From NCBI GenBank assembly GCA_046758065.1, contig JBHHZM010000159.1, positions 1 through 6,096 of the forward strand: a stretch of DNA of 6,096 nt, written 5' to 3'. This document shows, one piece after another, positions 1 to 5,422 of the stretch. Position 1 is the stretch's first letter; every line of letters starts with the position of its first letter. This stretch comes from JBHHZM01 sp046758065 (GTDB lineage Bacteria; Pseudomonadota; Alphaproteobacteria; JAAXGF01). Below the pieces are notes generated by a model, which saw only the letters and a program-made list of their open reading frames with translations, did not search any database and had not been told where the DNA came from. Made by a program: the position numbers and the translations under genes.

Positions 1-320
1 GCCTTGAGGTGGAAGACCTTCTCCTGGCTCATCTTGTCGGGCATGACGATGATCAGACGATAGCCCTTGAGCGCGGCGACCAGGGCGAGCCCGAGTCCGG
101 TGTTGCCGGCGGTCGCCTCGACGATCGTGCCGCCGGGGGAGAGCCGGCCGTCGCGTTCGGCGGCCTCGATCATCGAGAGGCCGATGCGGTCCTTGATCGA
201 GCCTCCCGGATTCTGGTTTTCGAGCTTGGCGAACAGGCGGCAGGGGCCGGTATCGAGGTGGCTCAACTCGACCATCGGCGTGTTGCCGATCATGTCGAGA
301 GTGGTGGCATGGGCGGACAT
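1..320 (-). CDS. PLP-dependent cysteine synthase / cystathionine beta-synthase family enzyme, N-terminal fragment
   Basis: The gene runs leftward and is cut by the window edge after 106 codons. Enzymes of this fold type II PLP family make cysteine from O-acetylserine and sulfide, or cystathionine from serine and homocysteine, in the cytoplasm. The fragment opens with the family's N-terminal motif (LDMIGNTPMVEL, residues 8-19). The PLP-binding lysine K43 sits in NPGGSIKDR (37-45). The cofactor-contacting asparagine N73 sits in EATAGNTGLG (68-77), followed by PDKMSQEK (94-101). The ATAGNTG variant and the PDKMSQEK segment recall cystathionine beta-synthase-type members more than classical CysK (TSGNTG), but the distinguishing C-terminal half is outside the window. 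The ATG at 320-318 is preceded by AGGAG with a 7-base gap, which supports this start. The gene is transcribed divergently from the Nudix gene. The family is certain; the exact substrate is not. Confidence 0.9.
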   Translation of the reverse strand, partial: MSAHATTLDMIGNTPMVELSHLDTGPCRLFAKLENQNPGGSIKDRIGLSMIEAAERDGRLSPGGTIVEATAGNTGLGLALVAALKGYRLIIVMPDKMSQEKVFHLK

Positions 321-402
321 TCGGAATCTCCTGGGGCTCAACGGCGCGAGCGACGTCGTGCGGCCCCGACAGTTAAGCGCGACTCGGCCGATCTTCGCAA
401 CT

Positions 403-465
403 TCCGCTCCGACCGCAAGCGGAGAAATCTCACCGACGTGATCCGGGATTGCGGTCCGCAAGCGG
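403..465. repeat. Small direct and inverted repeats in the divergent intergenic region
   Basis: The 211 bases between the cysteine synthase-family gene and the Nudix gene hold a perfect 10-base direct repeat, CCGCAAGCGG, at 413-422 and 456-465, 43 bases apart (about four helical turns). The first copy is also the right side of an inverted repeat, TCCGCT/AGCGGA (403-408 and 418-423). The second overlaps TTGCGG-T-CCGCAA (449-461), a perfect 6-base inverted repeat around one base. This arrangement could be a regulator binding region for one or both divergent genes. In such GC-rich DNA chance is a serious alternative. I found no convincing sigma-70 promoter on either strand here. Confidence 0.35.
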
Positions 466-531
466 GCGGTTTCGCGTTTGTCCGATGCGCCGTTGCGGGT
501 AAGCTTATCGAAGCTCGTCGACGAGAGTGCC

Positions 532-948
532 GTGTCCGACCGCAATCGTCCCGAAAATTTTCGCGTCTACGGCGTGTTGTTGCGCGGCGGGCTGGTGCTG
601 ATCTCGGCCGAATACGTCGCCGACGTGTTCTGCTGGAAGTTCCCCGGCGGCGGCGTCAATCCGGGCGAGGGCGCCGAGGACGCGCTCCGGCGCGAGTTCC
701 GGGAAGAAACCGGGCTCGAAATCGAAATCGGCGCGTTGCTCCACGCGCCGGGAACGCTGTTCAGTCCCTGGAGCAAGGCGAACTACACGCCCGCCTACTA
801 CCGCGTCGCGGCCGAGGGCGCGCCCGCGGTGCCGGCGCACGAGCCCGTCGAAATGCGTTTCCGCGACCCCGCCGAAGCGCTCGCCAGCGGTCTCATGGCC
901 GGACCCGAGAGGATCGCGCTCGAACGGGCGTTGGAAGAAGACCGGTAA
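532..948 (+). CDS. Nudix hydrolase domain protein
   Basis: A cytoplasmic hydrolase of the Nudix superfamily, which cleaves nucleoside diphosphates linked to another moiety using Mg2+ held by the Nudix box. Counting from the GTG at 532, the protein has 138 residues, the size of a single Nudix domain. The box is complete and fits GX5EX7REUXEEXGU: residues 40-62, with E46, R54, E55, E58, E59, G61 and L62, preceded by the typical KFPGGG (36-41). The substrate cannot be read from the sequence. Start choice: GTG at 532 has a GAGAG four bases upstream and places the beta-strand FRVYGVLL close to the N-terminus. A TTG at 478 would add 18 residues but lacks a visible ribosome binding site. A perfect 12-base palindrome (514-525) overlaps the GAGAG. 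No partner gene is evident; the downstream toxin-antitoxin module appears to have its own promoter. Confidence 0.9.
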   Translation: MSDRNRPENFRVYGVLLRGGLVLISAEYVADVFCWKFPGGGVNPGEGAEDALRREFREETGLEIEIGALLHAPGTLFSPWSKANYTPAYYRVAAEGAPAVPAHEPVEMRFRDPAEALASGLMAGPERIALERALEEDR

Positions 949-956
949 GAGGGCTC

Positions 957-971
957 GCGGCGTGTCGCCGC
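957..971 (+). other. Short GC stem-loop after the Nudix gene
   Basis: GCGGCG-TGT-CGCCGC forms a perfect 6-bp stem with a 3-base loop, beginning nine bases after the Nudix stop codon. The position suits a transcript end. No T-tract follows, so it is not a canonical intrinsic terminator. It may protect a 3' end or may be chance in GC-rich DNA. Confidence 0.3.
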
Positions 972-982
972 ATGACCAGGTT

Positions 983-1040
983 GTACGCCAGATAGGAGTA
1001 CGAAATAACTTGAACAGTACGCTAGATTGGCGTACATAAA
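983..1040 (+). promoter_or_regulatory. Probable autoregulated promoter/operator of the toxin-antitoxin module
   Basis: A likely -35 (TTGAAC, 1010-1015) and a weak -10 (TACATA, 1033-1038) are 17 bases apart in a locally AT-richer stretch, about 50 bases before the antitoxin start. A palindrome, GTACGC-7 bases-GCGTAC (1017-1035), fills the spacer and touches the -10. Further half-sites lie upstream: GTACGCCAGAT at 983-993, almost identical to GTACGCTAGAT at 1017-1027, and GTACG at 998-1002. Ribbon-helix-helix antitoxins of this family normally bind repeated or palindromic sites over their own promoter, alone or with the toxin, so this is the expected operator. The repeats are seen directly; the repression role is inferred. 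Confidence 0.6.
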
Positions 1041-1087
1041 AGACGGGTTGGGATATTTTCATCAAGCCGCCTTCTGGGAGTCCGCAA

Positions 1088-1396
1088 ATGCGTGCGACAC
1101 TTGACGCTGCCGGTTCCGGCGCCCGGTCCGATCGGAAGCGGGAACGCTTGGCGGTTCGCCTCTCGGGTGCGGCCAAGCGGACCCTCGAACGCGCCGCCGA
1201 GGTGTCTGGCCGCAGCCTCTCCGATTTCGTTGTCGCGAGCGCGCTGGACGCAGCGCATCAAACGATCGAGGAGCATGATCGTATCCGCCTTGCCGCGGAA
1301 GACCGAGCTGTATTCCTTGCGGCGCTTGCGAACCCGCCCGAGCCGGGTGAGGCCTTGCGGAGTGCGGTAGCGCACTACGAAGCGCTCCGAAAATAA
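1088..1396 (+). CDS. TacA-like type II antitoxin (DUF1778, ribbon-helix-helix)
   Basis: A 102-residue antitoxin that would neutralise the GNAT toxin encoded next to it and repress their shared promoter. Residues about 20-57 form the ribbon-helix-helix DNA-binding unit: a strand (RLAVRL, 20-25) and two helices, the second containing SLSDFVV (43-49), a hallmark of the DUF1778 family. The C-terminal part carries the usual toxin-wrapping segment, with EDR (71-73), a phenylalanine at 76 and NPPEP (82-86). In solved relatives this tail covers the toxin's active site. The N-terminal 18 residues are rich in Arg, Ala and Gly and probably disordered. The ATG is preceded by GGGAG with a 7-base gap. The toxin starts 13 bases after the stop codon, an antitoxin-first operon as in known TacAT/AtaRT/KacAT modules. 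The family is clear; the specific name of this pair is not. Confidence 0.92.
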   Translation: MRATLDAAGSGARSDRKRERLAVRLSGAAKRTLERAAEVSGRSLSDFVVASALDAAHQTIEEHDRIRLAAEDRAVFLAALANPPEPGEALRSAVAHYEALRK

Positions 1397-1409
1397 ACAC
1401 CCAAAGGTC

Positions 1410-1913
1410 GTGTTCCCCAATATCGAGCCACTCGGTCGTCATCATGATCGGGCGGCCTTTTCCTGCGGCGTCGAAGACCTCGACGATTATCTGAAAACGC
1501 GCGCCGGGCAGGACGAGAGACGCAACGTCGCGCGCGTTTTCGTAGCGACCGGAAGACTGCCGAGTGACATTGCCGGATACTATACGATCAGCAGCATCGG
1601 CATCGACGTGGGAGAGTTGCCCGACGATAAGGCGAGAGTCCTTCCGCGTTACCGGGATATCCCGGCCGCATTGATCGGACGGCTCGTGGTCGGCGCCGAT
1701 TATCAAGGCCGGGGGTTGGGGAAGCTTCTCCTCGTCGATGCATTGAAGCGCATCGCGGAATACAGCGAAGGCATCGGCATTTACGCCGTAGTCGTTGAGG
1801 CCAAAAACAGAAGCGCCGCCGCGTTCTACGAGAAGTACGGATTCATCCGCTTCGTCGGCAGCGCGCACAGGTTGTTCCTTCCGATCCGGACGATCCGGCG
1901 ATCGTTCGAATGA
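1410..1913 (+). CDS. TacT-like GNAT acetyltransferase toxin
   Basis: A 167-residue toxin of the GNAT type. Known relatives (TacT, AtaT, ItaT, KacT) transfer acetyl from acetyl-CoA to the amino group of aminoacyl-tRNAs and so stop translation. The family signature is nearly continuous: FSCGVEDLDDYL (17-28), the AGQD helix (32-35), IAGYYTIS (54-61), LPRY then IP (78-85), GRLVV (90-94), the acetyl-CoA pyrophosphate loop QGRGLG (99-104), and FYEKYGF (139-145). Y140 in that last motif is the family's catalytic tyrosine. All key residues are present, so it looks active. Start: GTG at 1410 is the only sensible choice; an in-frame stop lies at 1368-1370 and no start codon falls between. The nearest purine run (AAAGG) is only two bases away, so translation may depend on coupling to the antitoxin 13 bases upstream. 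Which tRNA it targets cannot be read here. Confidence 0.93.
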   Translation: MFPNIEPLGRHHDRAAFSCGVEDLDDYLKTRAGQDERRNVARVFVATGRLPSDIAGYYTISSIGIDVGELPDDKARVLPRYRDIPAALIGRLVVGADYQGRGLGKLLLVDALKRIAEYSEGIGIYAVVVEAKNRSAAAFYEKYGFIRFVGSAHRLFLPIRTIRRSFE

Positions 1914-1919
1914 TCGCCG
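1896..1919 (+). terminator. Hairpin spanning the toxin stop codon (possible transcript end)
   Basis: CGGCGATC and GATCGCCG form a perfect 8-bp stem, extendable by one G-U and one A-T pair to leave a TCGA loop. It covers the toxin's last codons and its TGA (1911-1913). It sits where two convergent transcription units (toxin and thiQ) meet with only 22 bases between stop codons, so it is well placed to end or protect both transcripts. No T-tract follows on either strand, so Rho-independent termination is doubtful. Confidence 0.4.
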
Positions 1920-1935
1920 CGGCGCGCGCAACCGC

Positions 1936-2643
1936 TCAGGCCGCCCCCAGATACGCCGCGAGTTCGGGCGCCGGGGGATGGTCGAGCAGATCGGGAAGCG
2001 GGCCTTGCGCGAGGATGCAGCCGTCATGCACGAAGGCGGCGCGGTCGGCGATGCGCCGCGCGTCCTCGGGCTGATGGCTGACGAGAACGACGGTGAGCGC
2101 GGCGGCGGCGCGCAGTTCGGCGACGAGGTCGAGCATCTCGAAACGGAGCGCCGGGCCGAGCGCGGCGAAGGGCTCGTCGAGGAGCAGCACCGGGCGGTTG
2201 CGCACCAGCACGCGGGCAAGCGCGACGCGCTGGCGTTCGCCGCCCGAGAGCTCGCGCGGCAGGCGGCGCTCCATGCCGGCGAGACCGACGCGGGCGAGGG
2301 CGTCCGCGACCCGCGCGCGATCGTCCGGCGCGAGTCTGAGCCCCGGGTCGATGCCGAGCCCGACGTTCTCCGCCGCATCGAGATGGGCGAACAGGTTGTG
2401 TTCCTGAAACAGCGTGGTGACCGGGCGCAGGGCGGGCGCCAGCGCCGTCACGTCGCGACCGTCGATCCGCACCCGTCCCGACAGCGGCGCGTCGAACCCG
2501 GCGATCAGCGACAGCAGCGTCGTCTTGCCGGCGCCCGACGGTCCGATCACGGCGAAACATTCGCCCGCGGCGACGCGCAGGTCGAATTCCATCGCCATGT
2601 CCTCGTAGCGGAAGGTGACGGCTTCGAGTTCAACGCTCGCCAC
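1936..2643 (-). CDS. thiQ: Thiamine ABC transporter ATP-binding protein ThiQ
   Basis: The ATPase subunit that powers uptake of thiamine, thiamine monophosphate and TPP through ThiP from the cytoplasmic face. From the GTG at 2643 it has 235 residues, close to the usual length (about 232 in E. coli). Motifs in order: Walker A GPSGAGKTT (34-42); Q-loop LFQEHNLFAHL (78-88), whose wording with the following NVGLGIDPGL (93-102) is typical of ThiQ rather than other importer ATPases; ABC signature LSGGERQR (132-139); Walker B LLLDEP (153-158); and the switch histidine H190 in VSHQ. Start: a TTG at 2670 would add nine poorly conserved residues. The GTG at 2643 puts the first beta-strand at residues 4-10 and overlaps the end of thiP by 14 bases, suggesting translational coupling. 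It is the last gene of the thiBPQ operon and converges on the toxin gene. Confidence 0.95.
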   Translation of the reverse strand: MASVELEAVTFRYEDMAMEFDLRVAAGECFAVIGPSGAGKTTLLSLIAGFDAPLSGRVRIDGRDVTALAPALRPVTTLFQEHNLFAHLDAAENVGLGIDPGLRLAPDDRARVADALARVGLAGMERRLPRELSGGERQRVALARVLVRNRPVLLLDEPFAALGPALRFEMLDLVAELRAAAALTVVLVSHQPEDARRIADRAAFVHDGCILAQGPLPDLLDHPPAPELAAYLGAA

Positions 2644-4228
2644 GGCCGCCCATCCCGCGCTCGACGACAAAGAAAAGCAACAGGCACAGCATCACCAGAA
2701 ACAGCGCCGTCACCGCCGCCTCGTCGAGCCGGTAGCTGCCCATGCGCCGGTACAGCAGCAGCGGCAACGTCGCCGTTTCGCGCGTGCCGAACAGGGCGAT
2801 GGCGCCGAGATCGCCCATGGCGAGCGTAGCGGCGACGGCGAATGCGAGCGCCGCCGGACGGCGCAGCGCGGGCCAGTCGATCAGCCGCAGTCGGTTCCAG
2901 CCGGCGACGCCGAGGCTGGCGCACAGCCGGTCGTGGTGCTCGGCGAGGCGCATCAGGGGCGGACCGAGAAGGCGGACGACATAGGGCAGTCCCATCACCG
3001 CGTTGACCGCCACCACCAGGCCGAGACCGACCTCGAACACGTCGGCGAGCGGCAGCAGCAGGACGAAGAGCCCGGCGCCGAGCACGATCGGCGAGACCAC
3101 GAGCACGAGCGATCCTCCCCATTCGACCGCCTCGGCGAGACGCTTCCGGTACATCCTGAGGCGCAGCTCGCGGCTGGTCATCAGCAGGCACCAGCCGAGG
3201 ACCAGGGCGATCAGTCCGGCGCTCAGCGCAACCGAGAGACTGCGTGCCGCCGCCTGCCATAGCGTCGGATCGCCGAGCACCCGGGTGACGGGCCCGGTCA
3301 AACCCCGGTAGAGCACGGCGGCGAGCGGCAGCGCGACGTAGAGCGTGGCGGCCAGGATGACGGCGGCGTCGGCGATGCGTCCCGCAAGCGCATCGAGATC
3401 GGGCCGGTCGACCGCGCGCCGCTCGGTCGGCGCGCTCGGCGCGGGCTGGGCGAAGCGCTGGCCGAAGGCGACGAAGGCGGCGCAGAGCGCGAGCTGGAGG
3501 AGCGCCAGCGTCACCGCGCGGGCGAGGTCGAAGTCGAGGCGCAGCGCCTGATAGATCGCCACTTCGATGATCGTCGCCGCCGGCCCGCCGCCCAGCGTGA
3601 GCACCACGGCGAAGCTGGTGAAGCAGAGCAGAAAGACGAGACCGGCGACGCCGGGAATCGCCTGGCGCAGCACCGGCCACTCGATCAGCCGGAAGATCTG
3701 TGCCGAGCTCATGCCGAATTGGCTCGCCAGTCGCCAGCTCTCGCCGGGCACCGCCTGCCAGGCGTAAAGCAGGAAGCGCGTCGCCAGCGGCATGTTGAAG
3801 AAGACGTGGGCGATGAGAATACCGGCGAGGCCGTAGAGGTACGGCCCGGTGGCGACGCCCGCCGCGGCGAGCGCGCGGTTGACCAGCCCGTTCTGGCCGT
3901 AGACCGCGACGACGCCGAGGACGGCGACGATCACCGGAATCACCAGCGGCAGGCCGAACAGGCGCAGCAGCGCCTCGCGCCCGGGAAACGCGCTGCGCCG
4001 GGCGAGCGCGCGCGCCACCGGAACGGCGAGGCCGACAGCGAGCAGTGCCGACAGTCCCGCCTGCCAGAAAGTGAAGGCGACGACGCGGCCCAGATAGGCG
4101 TCGTCCCGGATGCCGGTAGCGACACCCGGCGGCGCGGCGGCGAGCAACGCGGCGAGCGCGCCGCCGACGACGAGCGCCAGAGCGCCGAGCGTGAGCGCGC
4201 CGGGCAGCAGCGCCGGTCGCAGGCTCAA
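2630..4228 (-). CDS. thiP: Thiamine ABC transporter permease ThiP
   Basis: The inner-membrane channel of the thiamine importer, 532 residues from the chosen start (E. coli ThiP is 536). It is a tandem fusion of two binding-protein-dependent permease domains, so one chain replaces a homodimer. Each half has several hydrophobic segments and one cytoplasmic EAA loop that docks on ThiQ: ESWRLASQFG through LIEWP (163-185) and HDRLCASLG through LIDWP (432-453). Hydrophobic spans are plain at about 10-31, 51-72, 89-110, 130-150, 194-213, 238-256, 288-308, 330-350, 373-393, 398-416, 461-480 and 504-522. Start: a TTG at 4228-4226 overlaps the thiB stop as TTGA, with GAGG ten bases upstream. No ATG or GTG is nearby in frame. 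The same frame stays open far upstream across thiB, which is a high-GC artefact. Function is inferred from the operon and domain layout. Confidence 0.95.
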   Translation of the reverse strand: MSLRPALLPGALTLGALALVVGGALAALLAAAPPGVATGIRDDAYLGRVVAFTFWQAGLSALLAVGLAVPVARALARRSAFPGREALLRLFGLPLVIPVIVAVLGVVAVYGQNGLVNRALAAAGVATGPYLYGLAGILIAHVFFNMPLATRFLLYAWQAVPGESWRLASQFGMSSAQIFRLIEWPVLRQAIPGVAGLVFLLCFTSFAVVLTLGGGPAATIIEVAIYQALRLDFDLARAVTLALLQLALCAAFVAFGQRFAQPAPSAPTERRAVDRPDLDALAGRIADAAVILAATLYVALPLAAVLYRGLTGPVTRVLGDPTLWQAAARSLSVALSAGLIALVLGWCLLMTSRELRLRMYRKRLAEAVEWGGSLVLVVSPIVLGAGLFVLLLPLADVFEVGLGLVVAVNAVMGLPYVVRLLGPPLMRLAEHHDRLCASLGVAGWNRLRLIDWPALRRPAALAFAVAATLAMGDLGAIALFGTRETATLPLLLYRRMGSYRLDEAAVTALFLVMLCLLLFFVVERGMGGRGER

Positions 4229-5232
4229 CGGCTCATCGCCTCGAGCCAGTCGCCGATCCACTGCTTGCGCTTCGCGGCGATGACGCCGGGCGCGATCAGC
4301 AGCGTCCTTTCGGGTCGCGGCAGCGCGGCGAAGGCGTCGGGCAGGCCACCCGGAATGTCGGTTACCGGATACATCCAGTTGCCGGTGGGAATCGCGTTCT
4401 GGAAGCCGGGCGAGACGACGAAGGCGAGAAAGCGGCGGGCGAGTTCGGGCTGTTTCGCGCCCGCCGTCATGGCGGCGACCTCGACCTGCATGTAGTGGCC
4501 CTCGGCGAACAGCGCGGCGGCGAAGCGTTCGTCCTTCTCGACGATGGCGTGGTAGGCCGGCGAGGTGGTGTAGCTCAGCACCAGCGGCGCCTCGCCGTCG
4601 AGGAACATGCCGTAGGCCTCGCTCCAGCCCTTGGTCACGGTGAGGATACGGGGTTTGAGCCTGGCCCAGGCGTCGGCCGCGCCGTCGCCGTAGACCTTGC
4701 GCATCCACAGCAGCAGGCCGAGACCGGGCGTGCTGGTGCGCGGGTCTTCGATGAGGATCTTCTCGCTCGCGTCGCCCGCGACCAGTTCGGCGAGGCTCGC
4801 CGGCGGCTTGGCCAGCCGGGTCCGGTCGTAAACGAAAGCGAACCAGCCGTAGTCGAACGGCACGAAGACGTCGTCGTCCCAGGCAATGGGGAGCGCGAGG
4901 CGGCCGAGATCGACCCGATGCGGCGCCAGCAGGCCGGAGTCGCGCGCCTCGGCCATGGTGTTGTTGTCGAGGCCGAGCACCACGTCGGCGCGGGCGCGCG
5001 CGCCTTCGAGCCGCAGCCGGTTGAGAATCCCGGCGCTGGTATCGAGACCGACGAAGTCGAGGCGACAGTCGCATTCGGCCTCGAAGGCCTGCTTGATCGC
5101 CGGGCCCGGGCCCCAGTCGGACGTGAACGATGCGTAGGTGTAGACCGTCAGGGTCGGCTTTTCGGCCGCCGTGGCGGAGAAGGCGAGACCGGCGACGAGC
5201 GCGCCGGCGAGAACCGCAGCGAAACGTTTCAC
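4225..5232 (-). CDS. thiB: Thiamine-binding periplasmic protein ThiB
   Basis: The periplasmic receptor that captures thiamine and its phosphates and delivers them to ThiP. It has 335 residues, near the family's usual length. A Sec signal peptide is clear: M-K-R, a hydrophobic run (5-18), then SATAA with cleavage at about 22-23. The mature start TLTVYTYASFTSDWGPGPAI, followed by FEAECDC, is the characteristic ThiB opening. Further family blocks are LNRLRLEG, ADVVLGLDNN, the aromatic stretch FVPFDYGWFAFVYD, SYTTSPAYH, and IPTGNWMYPV near the C-terminus. The start is GTG (5232-5230), with a strong GGGAGG Shine-Dalgarno (5243-5238) five bases upstream. That site lies in a hairpin that appears to be controlled by the TPP riboswitch just upstream. 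It is the first gene of thiBPQ and overlaps thiP by four bases. Confidence 0.96.
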   Translation of the reverse strand: MKRFAAVLAGALVAGLAFSATAAEKPTLTVYTYASFTSDWGPGPAIKQAFEAECDCRLDFVGLDTSAGILNRLRLEGARARADVVLGLDNNTMAEARDSGLLAPHRVDLGRLALPIAWDDDVFVPFDYGWFAFVYDRTRLAKPPASLAELVAGDASEKILIEDPRTSTPGLGLLLWMRKVYGDGAADAWARLKPRILTVTKGWSEAYGMFLDGEAPLVLSYTTSPAYHAIVEKDERFAAALFAEGHYMQVEVAAMTAGAKQPELARRFLAFVVSPGFQNAIPTGNWMYPVTDIPGGLPDAFAALPRPERTLLIAPGVIAAKRKQWIGDWLEAMSR

Positions 5233-5296
5233 CTCTTCCTCCCACCGTTGGCGGCGGAGGCGAGGCGGCGAACGCCATGCTCAAATCCCTCCGCCG
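5233..5296 (-). promoter_or_regulatory. Riboswitch expression platform with switchable Shine-Dalgarno
   Basis: The RNA between aptamer and thiB can fold in two exclusive ways. Alternative one: the aptamer tail CGGCGGAGG (5296-5288) pairs perfectly over 9 bp with CCUCCGCCG (5260-5252), enclosing a small GGCG-UU-CGCC hairpin (5276-5267). Alternative two: CCUCC (5260-5256) pairs with the thiB Shine-Dalgarno GGAGG (5242-5238). When TPP holds the tail in the aptamer, CCUCC is free to mask the ribosome site. Without TPP the tail captures CCUCC and translation opens. No T-tract is present, so translational control is favoured over termination. The complementarity is seen; the switching is inferred. 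Confidence 0.65.
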
Positions 5297-5372
5297 GTAT
5301 GATCCGGATCAGGTTCGACGGGTTGGCGTCGCGCGGGCGCGGCGCCTCTCAGCCCAAGGGCACCCCGTTGAG
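5280..5372 (-). promoter_or_regulatory. TPP riboswitch (THI element) aptamer
   Basis: A thiamine pyrophosphate-sensing RNA leader placed directly before thiB. Reading leftward, all conserved blocks occur in order. A closing P1 helix CUCAA (5372-5368) pairs with UUGAG (5284-5280). GGGGUGCC begins P2, whose partner is ACCCG. CUGAGA (5352-5347) is the pyrimidine-binding loop. A variable P3a stem, GGCG...CGCC with an inner CGCG hairpin, follows. The block ACCUGAUCCGGAUCAUACCGG then GCGGAGGGA (5314-5286) contains the pyrophosphate-sensing side. No conserved part is missing. It should lower expression of the thiamine importer when intracellular TPP is high. The downstream pairing suggests control of translation. 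Confidence 0.94.
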
Positions 5373-5381
5373 ACAACGGTC

Positions 5382-5410
5382 AAGGTAGAGCCGCCGCGCG
5401 GCGGAGGCAA
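5382..5410 (-). promoter_or_regulatory. Possible thiBPQ promoter with a palindromic spacer
   Basis: TTGCCT (5410-5405) and TACCTT (5387-5382) are 17 bases apart and would start transcription at about 5375, just before helix P1 of the riboswitch. The fit to consensus is modest (4/6 and 3/6). The spacer contains the perfect 14-base palindrome CCGCCGCGCGGCGG (5391-5404). This could be an operator, a stem at the end of the tusA transcript (without a T-tract), or a chance GC sequence. Confidence 0.35.
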
Positions 5411-5422
5411 GGGGCGGTTCCC

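Noticed and set aside
957..971. The stem-loop after the Nudix gene as an intrinsic terminator
   Set aside because: There is no following T-tract. It is kept only as a low-confidence stem-loop.
9..995. Rightward open frame across the cysteine synthase fragment and the Nudix gene
   Set aside because: It conflicts with two recognised proteins in other frames, and its translation is Arg-rich and featureless.
1062..2378. Long leftward open frame across the TA genes and part of thiQ
   Set aside because: It is antisense to two clear TA genes and out of frame with thiQ. Its composition is Arg/Ser/Pro-rich and matches no family.
1795..2829. Long rightward open frames opposite thiQ, thiP and thiB (also 2615-3262, 3719-4495 and 4495-5388)
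   Set aside because: They are shadows on the opposite strand of confidently identified genes. Rare stops in antisense frames are normal at this GC content.
4229..5284. The thiP frame stays open for about 350 more codons upstream, across all of thiB, suggesting a giant fusion protein
   Set aside because: The extra part is Arg-rich, low-complexity translation of thiB in the wrong frame. The true ThiP length and membrane pattern begin at the TTG at 4228.
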